From assembly GCA_947305635.1 (NCBI GenBank), contig CAMZEG010000004.1, positions 1 to 35,713 of the forward strand: 35,713 bases of DNA, written 5' to 3'. This document shows, in pieces, positions 9,298-16,565 of the stretch (positions are counted from its first letter, which is position 1; every line of letters begins with the position of its first letter). Under the pieces are notes generated by a model. It was not told the DNA's origin. It ran no database searches and saw only the letters and a program-made list of their open reading frames with translations. The stretch comes from an uncultured Clostridia bacterium (GTDB taxonomy: Bacteria > Bacillota > Clostridia > Oscillospirales > Acutalibacteraceae). Both the position numbers and the translations under genes were made by a program.

Positions 9298-9327
9298 ATT
9301 ATATCGGGTTTCAGACAGAACTGTCAA
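9298..9327 (-). promoter_or_regulatory. Sigma-A promoter of the GH3 operon
   Basis: On the minus strand TTGACA (9327-9322) is followed after 18 bases by TATAAT (9303-9298). Both hexamers are perfect consensus. The predicted start lies about 28 bases before the GH3 ATG. A near-perfect dyad at 9336-9366 lies just upstream of the -35 box and could be an operator. Confidence 0.8.
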
Positions 9328-9335
9328 CGGCAGAC

Positions 9336-9366
9336 GGGAGGTTTAAGAAATTTTTAAACCTTCCCG
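9336..9366. promoter_or_regulatory. AT-centred dyad upstream of the GH3 promoter
   Basis: The arms GGGAGGTTTAA and TTAAACCTTCCC are complementary except for one bulged base and surround a short AT core. It lies between the ligase terminator and the -35 box of the GH3 operon, so it could be a regulator site or a second hairpin of the terminator. No T-tract follows on either strand. Confidence 0.4.
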
Positions 9367-9378
9367 GCGTTCTATAAT

Positions 9379-9409
9379 AGAAAACGGACTGCTTTCACAC
9401 AGTCCGTTT
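9379..9409 (-). terminator. Intrinsic terminator of the acyl ligase gene
   Basis: A perfect 10-bp stem (AAACGGACTG, 382-391 of the 9 kb block, with CAGTCCGTTT at 9400-9409) and an 8-base loop lie 5 bases after the ligase stop. On the minus strand it is followed by a T-rich stretch (TTTTCTATT). Confidence 0.75.
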
Positions 9410-9413
9410 CGTG

Positions 9414-11069
9414 TTATTTCTGGGGATAGACCGGGTCCTCCGGCTTGCGCTGGGTCAGCTGCATGAAGTCCACCTTCATCAGCGGCGTCTGCGGCAGCTC
9501 CTTGAGGAAGATGATCTCGCGCGGGACATAGAACTTGGAGAAGTTTTCGAGACACATCTTGCAGATCGTCTCCCGGAACGCCTCTTCGTCCACGCTTTGC
9601 TTGAGCGAGACGAACAGCCGCACGATGGAGCGCTCGTTCTGCCAGCCCTGCACCGCGCAGACGTCCTTGATCTGGGGCAGTTCGGACAGCTTCTTTTCGA
9701 TATCGGAGGGATAGACGTTGTAGCCGGAGATGATGATCATGCGCTTTTTGCGGCCCGAGAAGAAGAAATAGCCGTCGTCGTCGCGGTAGCCGAGGTCGCC
9801 CGAGAGGACCCATTTGACGCCGTTTTCGTCCGTGTAAAGGCCGAGGTCTTCGGGACCGTCGGGCGTGTAGTAGCCTTCCATGATCGTCGGGCCGGACACG
9901 ACGATTTCGCCGATCTCGCCGTTCGGCAGTTCCTTATGATCGTCGTCCCAGATCTGCACCGTTACGCCGCGCAGCGCCTTGCCGATGGAGCCGGGCCGGT
10001 AGTCCGTGTTGGAATTCGTGCAGCAGACCGAGCCGATCTCCGTCAGGCCGTAGCCCTGCCGCAGGCGGCCGACCGCGCCCCATTTTTCAAAGTAGCCGTT
10101 GAACGTGTCAAGGAAGACGTCACTGCAGTCGTCGCCGCCGCAGAACATCAGCCGGACGTTATTGAGCCACGGGCCCTCAAAGTGCTTTTCGCGCATCAGC
10201 TTCTGGAACATCAGCGGGATGCCGCCGTAGCCGATGACAAGGTTCTGCTTGCAAAGGCGGTTGAAGATCCGCGCGTCGAACTGCATCATCGGGATAATCC
10301 GCGCCGAGTTGCAAAGCGCCATATGGATCGCGACGCAAAGGCCGAAGCAATGGAACATCGGCAGCACGATGATCTCCGCCTCCTCGCCGGGGTCGTGGAT
10401 CTCGTCGAGGTCGGACACGCGCTGCACCAGCTCGTTGATCGCGCGGTGCGTCAGCTTGATCGTTTTGCTCTTGCCCGTCGTGCCGCCGCCGTTGAGATAG
10501 ACCGCGGTGTCGTCGGCGTTGTTTTCCACCGGCGTGAACGTGCCCTGGCTACGGATAATATCGCGGTAGGGCGTCGCGTTTTTGAATTTCGGGAAAACGG
10601 CCTTGGCGATTGTTTCGCCGGCCATGGTGCCGTATTTTTTGATCCCTTCGGCATAGTCAGACGAAGAGCAGACGACGCAGGGCAGCCCGCTTTCGTTGAT
10701 CGTTTTCACATGGTCCTTCGAAAGGATGTCGAGGATCATCACGCCTTTGGCATTGACGTCCGCAAGCGTCTCTTTCAAAAAGGCCGTGCTCATCAGCGGG
10801 TGAACGATGTTCGCGATCACGCCGATCTGCGAAAGGGCGTAGAAGGTCAGAATCCCCTGCACGGTCGTCGTCATAAAGACGGTATAGACGTCGCCGCGGC
10901 GCAGACCCAGTTCATTCTGGAAATAGGCGGAGAGCGCGTCGATGTCGCGGAACATCTCCGACTTGCGGTAGCGCACGCCGAAGTGCTGCATCATCCAGAC
11001 GTCGGGATAGATGGCAGTGCAGCGTTTGAGATAGGCAAAGCAGCTTTCGTTTTCCACAGCGGGAAGCAT
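9414..11069 (-). CDS. AMP-binding acyl-CoA synthetase / acyl-acid ligase
   Basis: A 551-residue member of the adenylate-forming (ANL) superfamily. Motif A3 appears as GGGTTGKSK (residues 194-202, with Gly-Gly-Gly where Ser-Ser/Ser-Gly is usual). A5 appears as QGYGLTE. The hinge region is SGDLGYRDDDGYFFFSGRKKRMI. The C-terminal catalytic Lys lies in PLMKVDF near residue 537. It should activate a carboxylic acid with ATP and transfer it to CoA or another acceptor in the cytoplasm. No carrier protein domain is fused. The start at 11069 has AGGGGG 8 bases upstream; the in-frame start at 11135 would fall beside the promoter. It is monocistronic, with its own promoter and terminator. Fatty acid is the most likely acid, but this is inference. 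Confidence 0.85.
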   Translation of the reverse strand: MLPAVENESCFAYLKRCTAIYPDVWMMQHFGVRYRKSEMFRDIDALSAYFQNELGLRRGDVYTVFMTTTVQGILTFYALSQIGVIANIVHPLMSTAFLKETLADVNAKGVMILDILSKDHVKTINESGLPCVVCSSSDYAEGIKKYGTMAGETIAKAVFPKFKNATPYRDIIRSQGTFTPVENNADDTAVYLNGGGTTGKSKTIKLTHRAINELVQRVSDLDEIHDPGEEAEIIVLPMFHCFGLCVAIHMALCNSARIIPMMQFDARIFNRLCKQNLVIGYGGIPLMFQKLMREKHFEGPWLNNVRLMFCGGDDCSDVFLDTFNGYFEKWGAVGRLRQGYGLTEIGSVCCTNSNTDYRPGSIGKALRGVTVQIWDDDHKELPNGEIGEIVVSGPTIMEGYYTPDGPEDLGLYTDENGVKWVLSGDLGYRDDDGYFFFSGRKKRMIIISGYNVYPSDIEKKLSELPQIKDVCAVQGWQNERSIVRLFVSLKQSVDEEAFRETICKMCLENFSKFYVPREIIFLKELPQTPLMKVDFMQLTQRKPEDPVYPQK

Positions 11070-11113
11070 TGAGAGAACCCCCTTGAGAGATTTCGCCGAG
11101 TTTACAATTACAC

Positions 11114-11143
11114 ATTTTAACGAAATCTGTACCAATTTGTCAA
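11114..11143 (-). promoter_or_regulatory. Promoter of the acyl ligase gene
   Basis: On the minus strand TTGACA (11143-11138) is separated by 18 bases from TAAAAT (11119-11114), giving a leader of about 40 bases before the ATG at 11069. Confidence 0.65.
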
Positions 11144-11159
11144 CGAGGTTCGCAAATTA

Positions 11160-11173
11160 TTAACAGGTGTTAA
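11160..11173. promoter_or_regulatory. Palindrome in the divergent ligase/regulator gap
   Basis: TTAACA-GG-TGTTAA is a 6-bp inverted repeat in the 217-base gap between the ligase and the XRE-membrane regulator. It lies upstream of both promoters and is a candidate operator, possibly for the adjacent regulator. Confidence 0.4.
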
Positions 11174-11233
11174 ACAGATAATTTACACTTTCGTCAAAGA
11201 AAGCGGACTTTTTCAAATGCAACAAATCATTGC

Positions 11234-11262
11234 GTGACTTTTTTGCGTTTTTGTGCTATGAT
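11234..11262 (+). promoter_or_regulatory. Promoter of the XRE-membrane regulator operon
   Basis: GTGACT (11234-11239), a 17-base spacer and TATGAT (11257-11262) with an extended TGC before the -10 box. The start codon follows 24 bases later with AAAGGAGG between. Confidence 0.6.
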
Positions 11263-11286
11263 AAAGGCGGAAAGGAGGAAACCCGT

Positions 11287-12756
11287 ATGACCAAAATTTC
11301 CAAAAATATCAAACGCGCGCGGTCCCGGCGTTCGCTGACGCAGGACGCGCTTGCCGAACGGATTCATGTGACGCGGCAGACGATCTCCGGCTGGGAGACC
11401 GGCCGCACGCAGCCGAGTCTGGATATGCTTTTGCTGCTGTGCGACGCGCTGGACGTTCCGGCGGAGGAGCTGCTTTACGGCGAAAAGCGCAACACGTCGC
11501 TCGAGCCGCCGGCCGGGTACCGCGGCACGGTGAAGATCGTGTTCACGGTGCTGGCCAGCCTGTTCATCGCCGCCGGCGTGCTGCTGGTGTTCCTCAACGG
11601 CTGGGAATCGCTCCCGCTCTGGGTGCGCTACAGCTGTTCGTTTTTGCCGCTGCTTCTGGGACAGGGGTACGCGCTGTACGTCCTGCTGCAAAAGCGCGAC
11701 AGCGCCGCCCACGCGGAAAGCGGCGGCGTCCTCTGGTCGCTCGGTCTGGTCGCCACAGCCGCCATGCTCTGCGCGCTGCAGCGGTCCGTTCCCGATTACC
11801 CGACGCTCGCGATCCTGGGGTCCTTGCTGGTGCTGCCCGCGTTTTTACTGCTGCGCTCGCTGGCCGGGCTGGTGATCTTCTTCGGCGGCATTACCTCGTT
11901 CGCCTGTACGGCGGTGGAGGACTGGAAGGCGCTGGAGCCGATGACGGAGCAAAACGCGAAGCTGACGGTGTTGCTGATCTTTGCCGCTTTGACGGCCGCG
12001 GGCCTTCTCGCGGCGAAGGCGGTGCTGCCGAAGCTCGACGCCCAGCGGCGGCGCGTCGGTCTTTGGTTTTGTCTCTTCGCGGGCGCCGCGTGGGCGGTCG
12101 GCTGCGCCGCGCTGCTCGATACCGGCGTGTTCCCGATGCTGCTTTCGTGCGCGATCGCGCTTTACGCGCTGGACGGCGTCGGCGGCGAACGGCCGCTGGC
12201 CACGCGCTATCTCTCGCTGCCGTTCGCGCTGGCGCTGCTGTTGATCGCCTCGGCGGGCGTGCTGTTCTCGCTGCCCTATGAATGGAAGTTTACGCCCGTG
12301 ATGCTGGCCGGTTTCGCGCTATTGGCGCTGCTGCCCATTGCGGCAGTCATCGCCAACCGCAAGGTGCTGCGGCACGACCCGCTGCGCGTTTTGCAGCTTT
12401 GCATCTTCTTTGCCGCCAAGGTATTCTATACCGCCATGTTCCTGACAGAGGACGACGCCGACACGCGGCGGACGGTGATCTTTCAAAGCATGACGCTCGT
12501 GCTCGCGGCGCTGCTGATTTTGCAGGGCGCGAAGGAAAACGCGCTGTTTAAGATCAATCTCGGCTGTCTGTCGGTCTGTACCCTCGCGGGCTTCTTGATC
12601 TGGCACGCGGAGTTTGACCTCTGGCTCAAGGGCGTGATCCTGCTTTGCTTCGGTCTGCTGCTGCTGGTAATCAATAAGGCGGCGCTCTCGCGCAAGCAAA
12701 AGGCGATGCAGGCCCTGCAGGCGAAACCCGAAGAAGGGCAGGTGACCGACGCATGA
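11287..12756 (+). CDS. XRE-type HTH regulator fused to a polytopic membrane domain (DUF2157-like)
   Basis: A 489-residue protein. Residues 1-65 are a Cro/CI-type helix-turn-helix (RSLTQDALAERIHVTRQTISGWETG, here noted as residues 15-39). The remainder, from about residue 80, consists of ten or more hydrophobic segments with short charged loops. The membrane part, with LPLWVRYSCSFLPLLLGQ and long Ala/Leu segments, resembles DUF2157-type proteins. That reading is supported by the GDYXXLXY-like partner encoded next. A membrane-bound transcription factor that senses something in the envelope is the simplest reading. The start at 11287 has AAAGGAGG 8 bases upstream. Its stop overlaps the next start (ATGA), so the two are translationally coupled. 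The ligand and targets are unknown. Confidence 0.75.
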   Translation: MTKISKNIKRARSRRSLTQDALAERIHVTRQTISGWETGRTQPSLDMLLLLCDALDVPAEELLYGEKRNTSLEPPAGYRGTVKIVFTVLASLFIAAGVLLVFLNGWESLPLWVRYSCSFLPLLLGQGYALYVLLQKRDSAAHAESGGVLWSLGLVATAAMLCALQRSVPDYPTLAILGSLLVLPAFLLLRSLAGLVIFFGGITSFACTAVEDWKALEPMTEQNAKLTVLLIFAALTAAGLLAAKAVLPKLDAQRRRVGLWFCLFAGAAWAVGCAALLDTGVFPMLLSCAIALYALDGVGGERPLATRYLSLPFALALLLIASAGVLFSLPYEWKFTPVMLAGFALLALLPIAAVIANRKVLRHDPLRVLQLCIFFAAKVFYTAMFLTEDDADTRRTVIFQSMTLVLAALLILQGAKENALFKINLGCLSVCTLAGFLIWHAEFDLWLKGVILLCFGLLLLVINKAALSRKQKAMQALQAKPEEGQVTDA

Positions 12757-13415
12757 AAGCGAAACGAATCATCGCGTGGCTGCTCGTCTGCGTGCTGCAG
12801 CTGAGCGTCTGTCTGCTGATTCCGCTGCGGGGACTTTCCGAAGAGCGGAAGATTGAGGAAAAGGGCGAAAGCTACCGCTTTGCCCTGCGCGCCGCCGCGG
12901 TGCACGGCAGCGGACGGCACACCGAAGTCAATCTGGTGTTCCCGCAGGTGCTGCCGCTGCCGGAGGAAGAAACGGCGTGGGAAACGACCGTCCGCGTCCT
13001 TGAGACCGGCAGTGACGGACTGACCCGCCTGCGCGAGCACGGCATCACATGGGAAGCGGCCGAAGGATACCTGGAGCCGCCGGTCTGGGACCTTTACGGA
13101 GAGGCGGCGACCAGCTATGTTTCCAACCGCGTCCGAACCGATCTGGACAGTCTGCGGCAGATCATGGAGGACCTGCTGTCCTATGTCTCGACTTCCCCGG
13201 ACGGCAGGCTGTCCGATTACTGGCGCAGCCGGCTGACAGAACAGGCGCAGGCGCTCGAGGAACCCGCTCTGCGCGACCTCGCGCTGCGGCAGATCGACGC
13301 GGAAAACGGCGAAGAGCTGTTCGACAGCTACGTTTCGGGCGTCCTCTATGAAGACACCGTCTACTGGCAGGAGGTCTGGATCGCCGGCATCCACATTGCG
13401 ACATTGCACAACTGA
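12753..13415 (+). CDS. GDYXXLXY-like membrane-anchored protein
   Basis: A 220-residue protein with one N-terminal membrane anchor (MKAKRIIAWLLVCVLQLSV) and a long external or periplasm-side domain. The segment KGESYRFALRAAAVHGSGRH matches, in position and character, the stretch before and at the GDY motif in GDYXXLXY proteins, which usually accompany DUF2157 membrane proteins. The GDY itself is replaced by GRH, so the assignment is tentative. The C-terminal half is rich in Glu, Asp and Arg and ends in VWIAGIHIATLHN. ATGA overlap with the regulator gene shows coupling. It probably forms a complex with the membrane part of the regulator. No enzymatic motif is visible. Confidence 0.55.
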   Translation: MKAKRIIAWLLVCVLQLSVCLLIPLRGLSEERKIEEKGESYRFALRAAAVHGSGRHTEVNLVFPQVLPLPEEETAWETTVRVLETGSDGLTRLREHGITWEAAEGYLEPPVWDLYGEAATSYVSNRVRTDLDSLRQIMEDLLSYVSTSPDGRLSDYWRSRLTEQAQALEEPALRDLALRQIDAENGEELFDSYVSGVLYEDTVYWQEVWIAGIHIATLHN

Positions 13416-13426
13416 GACACAATAGC

Positions 13427-13456
13427 AAACCCGCCCGAACACCGGGCGGGTTTTTT
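13427..13456 (+). terminator. Intrinsic terminator after the regulator operon
   Basis: CCCGCCCG (13430-13437) pairs with CGGGCGGG (13443-13450) around a 5-base loop and is followed by six T. It lies 12 bases after the plus-strand stop. It may also help end the convergent DUF1846 gene, although the T-tract on that strand is short. Confidence 0.9.
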
Positions 13457-13469
13457 GATAGGCTGTTTC

Positions 13470-14954
13470 TTAGATGTGATAGAGATTGTCGTTCTCGTAG
13501 TCCGGCTCGCAGGTGAGGTTGATCCCCAGCTTGCGGAAGACGCCGGCGTCGGCCGTGGAGAGGATCACCGAGCAGTGGGCGTCCGTGCCGTGCAGCTGCG
13601 GCAGACACCGCAGCGCCAGCGCGGCGGCCTCGTCGCGCGAGGCGTTGACCGAAAGCGCCACGAGCGCCTCGTCGATATGCAGGCGCGGGTTCTTGCTGCC
13701 GAGATAGTCGACCTTCAGCGCCTGTACCGGCTCGATAAACGAGGAGGGGATCAGGTCATGCGCGTCGTCGATCCCGGCGAGGTACTTCAGCGCATTGAGG
13801 ATCAGCGCGGTCGTCGCGCCGAACAGCTTTTTGGTCTTGCCGGTGAGGATCGTCCCGTCGCGCAGCTCGATCGCGGCGGCGGGGGCGTCCGTTTCGGCGG
13901 CGACGGCCTTGGCGCGCGTCACGACCGCGCGGTCGGCGACGGTAACGCCGGCCTTGTTCATGACCAGCTCGAGCCGCTCGATCTCCTTCGCGCTGTCGTA
14001 GCCCTTGCGCAGATCGCACAGCGCCTTGTAGTAGCGGCGGATGATCTCCTGGCGCGAGGCTTCGCAGACAGCCTTGTCGCTGATGATGCAGTTGCCGACC
14101 ATGTTGACGCCCATATCCGTCGGGGATTTATAGGGCGATTCGCCGTAGATCTTTTCGAAAATCGCGTTGAGGACGGGGAAGACCTCGATATCGCGGTTGT
14201 AGTTGACGGTCGCAACGCCGTAGGCCTCGAGATGGAACGAGTCGATCATGTTGACGTCGTTGAGGTCGGCGGTCGCGGCCTCATAGGCGAGGTTGACCGG
14301 GTGGTTCAGCGGGAGGTTCCAGATCGGGAAGGTTTCGAATTTCGCGTAGCCGGCGTTGATGCCGCGCAGGTGCTCATGGTACAGCTGCGACAGGCAGGTC
14401 GCCATCTTGCCGCTGCCCGGGCCCGGGGCGGTGACGACGATCAGGCGGCGCGAGGTCTCGATATATTCGTTTTTGCCGTAGCCCTCGGGAGAGACGATCT
14501 TTTTCACGTTGGAGGGGTAGCCCTCAATCTTGTAATGGGTGAACACGGAAAGGCCGAGCGCGGTCAGCTTCGCCTTGAACGCGTCGGAGGACGTCTGGCC
14601 GTTGTACTGGGTGATGACGACCGAGCCGACGTACAGTCCCACCGAGCGGAAGAGATCGACGAGCCGCAGCACTTCCAGCTCATAGCTGATGCCGAGGTCG
14701 GACCGCAGCTTTTTGCTTTCGATCGCGCCTGCGGAAACGGCGATGACGATTTCCGCCTCGTCCTTCAGCTGCAGCAGCATCCGCAGCTTGCTGTCCGGCT
14801 GAAAGCCCGGCAGAACGCGTGACGCGTGGTTGTCGTCGAACAGCTTGCCGCCGAACTCCATGTACAGCTTGCCGCCGAACTGGCTCATCCGTTCGCGGAT
14901 ATGCTCGGACTGCATCCGGATATACTTGTCGTTGTCAAACCCAAGTTGGAACAT
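13470..14954 (-). CDS. DUF1846 family protein
   Basis: A 494-residue cytoplasmic protein that matches the DUF1846 family over its full usual length (N-terminus MFQLGFDNDKYIRMQSEHI, then KLYMEFGGKLFDDNHASRVLPGF). A glycine-rich loop TAPGPGSGKMATCLSQ near residue 176 looks like a nucleotide- or phosphate-binding loop. The biochemical role of the family is not established; structures exist but no agreed reaction is known to me. The start at 14954 is an ATG with GGGGAAG 7-10 bases upstream; an in-frame GTG at 14960 would be too close to it. It has its own promoter and ends near the shared terminator, so it is probably monocistronic. Confidence 0.85.
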   Translation of the reverse strand: MFQLGFDNDKYIRMQSEHIRERMSQFGGKLYMEFGGKLFDDNHASRVLPGFQPDSKLRMLLQLKDEAEIVIAVSAGAIESKKLRSDLGISYELEVLRLVDLFRSVGLYVGSVVITQYNGQTSSDAFKAKLTALGLSVFTHYKIEGYPSNVKKIVSPEGYGKNEYIETSRRLIVVTAPGPGSGKMATCLSQLYHEHLRGINAGYAKFETFPIWNLPLNHPVNLAYEAATADLNDVNMIDSFHLEAYGVATVNYNRDIEVFPVLNAIFEKIYGESPYKSPTDMGVNMVGNCIISDKAVCEASRQEIIRRYYKALCDLRKGYDSAKEIERLELVMNKAGVTVADRAVVTRAKAVAAETDAPAAAIELRDGTILTGKTKKLFGATTALILNALKYLAGIDDAHDLIPSSFIEPVQALKVDYLGSKNPRLHIDEALVALSVNASRDEAAALALRCLPQLHGTDAHCSVILSTADAGVFRKLGINLTCEPDYENDNLYHI

Positions 14955-14987
14955 ACTCACACTTCCCCGTCTTTTTCCATTCGGTTC

Positions 14988-15016
14988 AGTATAGCATATT
15001 CAGCGCCCGTTTGCAA
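14988..15016 (-). promoter_or_regulatory. Promoter of the DUF1846 gene
   Basis: Minus-strand TTGCAA (15016-15011), 17-base spacer and TATACT (14993-14988) with an extended TGC. The start codon is 34 bases downstream. Confidence 0.7.
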
Positions 15017-15046
15017 GGCTTCGAAACAACTTTCGCGGCGGCTTAT

Positions 15047-15280
15047 TCAATTTTCTTCGTTTTCCGCCGCGGCCGTCCGCCGCAAAACTTCCAGCGCCGC
15101 CCAGGCGACGACCTCCTCCGGCGTCGGCGCTTCTCCCGCGCAGGGGATCGTGTCCCAGATCTCGCTGCCGCAAAGGGCGCAGTTGAGCCGCCCGCAGAGG
15201 ATCGCAAGCTCCATCTGCCTGCGGATTTCGGGGGAGAAGGTCTTCATAAACAGCGGGGACTGGTTCGGTTGGTTCGACAT
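15047..15280 (-). CDS. Small hypothetical protein with clustered cysteines
   Basis: A 77-residue protein not recognised. It has three cysteines close together (CGRLNCALC, residues 29-37) and a fourth 10 residues later (TIPC), which could bind a metal. The rest is helical and acidic at the end. AAGGAG lies 8 bases before the ATG, and TATACT with an extended TGG lies at 15327-15322, so it is very likely expressed. It is divergent from the cysteine-cluster protein at 15455, but no functional link is shown. Confidence 0.6.
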   Translation of the reverse strand: MSNQPNQSPLFMKTFSPEIRRQMELAILCGRLNCALCGSEIWDTIPCAGEAPTPEEVVAWAALEVLRRTAAAENEEN

Positions 15281-15407
15281 GACAATCGCTCCTTACAACA
15301 AGATTTTGTGTTTGCGCTGCCAGTATACCACAGCGCGGCGTCGAAGCCTGTCGAAGCATGGCGCGCCCGCGAAAAAAACCGAAAGCGCCGTCTTTTGCCG
15401 CCGGGAC

Positions 15408-15437
15408 TTGACGGGAAACGGCGGAATATGGTACATT
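15408..15437 (+). promoter_or_regulatory. Putative promoter of the cysteine-cluster gene
   Basis: TTGACG (15408-15413), 18-base spacer and TACATT (15432-15437), giving a very short leader before the ATG at 15455. Confidence 0.4.
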
Positions 15438-15454
15438 GGTACGGGTGATGACGC

Positions 15455-15940
15455 ATGACGCGAAAACAGGAAAGAATCTATCGAACCGCCCGGCGGCTGC
15501 TGCAAAACAGCACGCCGCTGCGCGAAGACTGCGGCCTGCTTTGCGACAAAGCCTGCTGCAAAGGCGACGACTGCACAGGGATGCTGCTCTTCCCCGGGGA
15601 ACCGACGCCGTTTCGCGTGATCGAACAAAACTGCCGCCGGCTTGCCGTCTGCGGCGGCGTCTGCAAACGGGAGGAGCGCCCGCTTTCGTGTATGGTGTTC
15701 CCGTTTCTGCCGCTGCCGGCGGATGACGGACGCATCCGCGTCAGGGTCGACGCACGCGGCCGCGGGATCTGTCCGCTCGCGCGCCACGCGGGGGAGGCCG
15801 CGATCCGTCACCGCTTCTTGCACCGCGTCCGCCGGGTCGGGGCGCTGCTGCTGCGCGACGAAGAGACCCGCGCGTTCCTTTTTGCGCTGCGTCGGGAAGC
15901 CGAAGAGACCGAAGCGCTGCTGAAACGCTTTGAAAAATAA
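15455..15940 (+). CDS. YkgJ-like cysteine-cluster protein
   Basis: A 161-residue cytoplasmic protein with a dense Cys pattern: CGLLCDKACCKGDDC (residues 26-40), then CGGVCKREERPLSC near 66-79 and a late CPL. The C-x-x-E-x-R-P-x-x-C-x-x-F-P arrangement resembles the YkgJ family, thought to bind zinc or an iron-sulphur cluster. The N-terminal and C-terminal helices are Arg/Glu-rich. The ribosome binding site (GGGTGAT) is weaker than for most genes here. The nrdR promoter begins 15 bases after the stop. Function unknown. Family membership is judged from the cysteine pattern only. Confidence 0.65.
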   Translation: MTRKQERIYRTARRLLQNSTPLREDCGLLCDKACCKGDDCTGMLLFPGEPTPFRVIEQNCRRLAVCGGVCKREERPLSCMVFPFLPLPADDGRIRVRVDARGRGICPLARHAGEAAIRHRFLHRVRRVGALLLRDEETRAFLFALRREAEETEALLKRFEK

Positions 15941-15944
15941 TTTT

Positions 15945-15992
15945 GAAATACATATTGTCTCCGGCGAAATTTTGTGCTACAATATATAGGAT
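15945..15992 (+). promoter_or_regulatory. nrdR promoter with two NrdR-box-like sites
   Basis: The promoter is TTGTCT (15955-15960), a 17-base spacer and TACAAT (15978-15983). Two 16-base sites fit the NrdR consensus acaCwAtATaTwGtGt. The site at 15977-15992 has a perfect core CAATATATAG (12 of 16 positions) and covers the -10 box. The site at 15945-15960 (11 of 16) covers the -35 box. They are 32 bases apart centre to centre, which is the helical spacing known for tandem NrdR boxes. This supports autoregulation. Confidence 0.7.
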
Positions 15993-16021
15993 AACTTCTG
16001 TTGAAGGGAAGGAACCAGCCT

Positions 16022-16477
16022 ATGAAATGTCCGTTTTGCGCCTGCAGCGAAAGCAAAGTGATCGATTCGCGTCCGACCGATGAGGGCGAACGCATTCGCA
16101 GAAGACGGGAGTGCATTGCCTGCGGCAAGCGCTTTACAACCTACGAAATCATTGAGACGGTGCCGATCATCGTTGTCAAAAAAGACAAGTCGCGCGAAGC
16201 GTTCGACCGCGTCAAGCTGTTCAACGGTATGCTGCGCGCGTGTGAAAAGCGGCCGGTGTCGATCGCGCAGATCGAAACCGTCGTCTCCGAAATCGAGCAG
16301 GAGCTGCAAAACTCGCTCGACCGCGAGGTGACGAGCGTGCGGATCGGCGAAATGGCGATGGAAAAGCTCAAGGGACTCGACGAGGTGGCGTATGTCCGCT
16401 TCGCGTCGGTCTACCGTCAGTTCAAGGATATCAACACTTTTATGGAGGAGCTGGCCAAGCTGCTCGGCGAAAAGTAA
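16022..16477 (+). CDS. nrdR: Transcriptional repressor NrdR
   Basis: A 151-residue repressor of ribonucleotide reductase genes. The N-terminal zinc ribbon has C3, C6, C31 and C34 with the DNA-binding stretch RIRRRREC between. The ATP-cone, from about residue 49 ([16 protein letters not shown]) to 139, senses ATP/dATP. Length and sequence are typical of the family. The start at 16022 is the usual MKCPFC start with AAGGAA upstream. No nrd gene lies in the window, so its targets are elsewhere, except for its own promoter, which carries two box-like sites. It ends 18 bases before its own terminator. Confidence 0.97.
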   Translation: MKCPFCACSESKVIDSRPTDEGERIRRRRECIACGKRFTTYEIIETVPIIVVKKDKSREAFDRVKLFNGMLRACEKRPVSIAQIETVVSEIEQELQNSLDREVTSVRIGEMAMEKLKGLDEVAYVRFASVYRQFKDINTFMEELAKLLGEK

Positions 16478-16495
16478 GGTTCTGTTTTGCAATAG

Positions 16496-16520
16496 AAAGC
16501 CGTCCCCGCGACGGCTTTTT
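16496..16520 (+). terminator. Intrinsic terminator of nrdR
   Basis: AAAGCCGTC (16496-16504) and GACGGCTTT (16510-16518) form a perfect 9-bp stem with a 5-base loop, followed by a T-run. Confidence 0.85.
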
Positions 16521-16565
16521 GCGATACCCTGCATTGATTCTGTATCAGGAAACGGGGGAAATATG

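Noticed and set aside
5907-9377. A plus-strand open frame of 1156 codons opposite the GH3, lipase and esterase genes
   Set aside because: It lies antisense to three genes with clear active sites and has no domain pattern. Its composition (Arg, His, Asp, Val rich) is what the reverse complement of GC-rich coding DNA gives.
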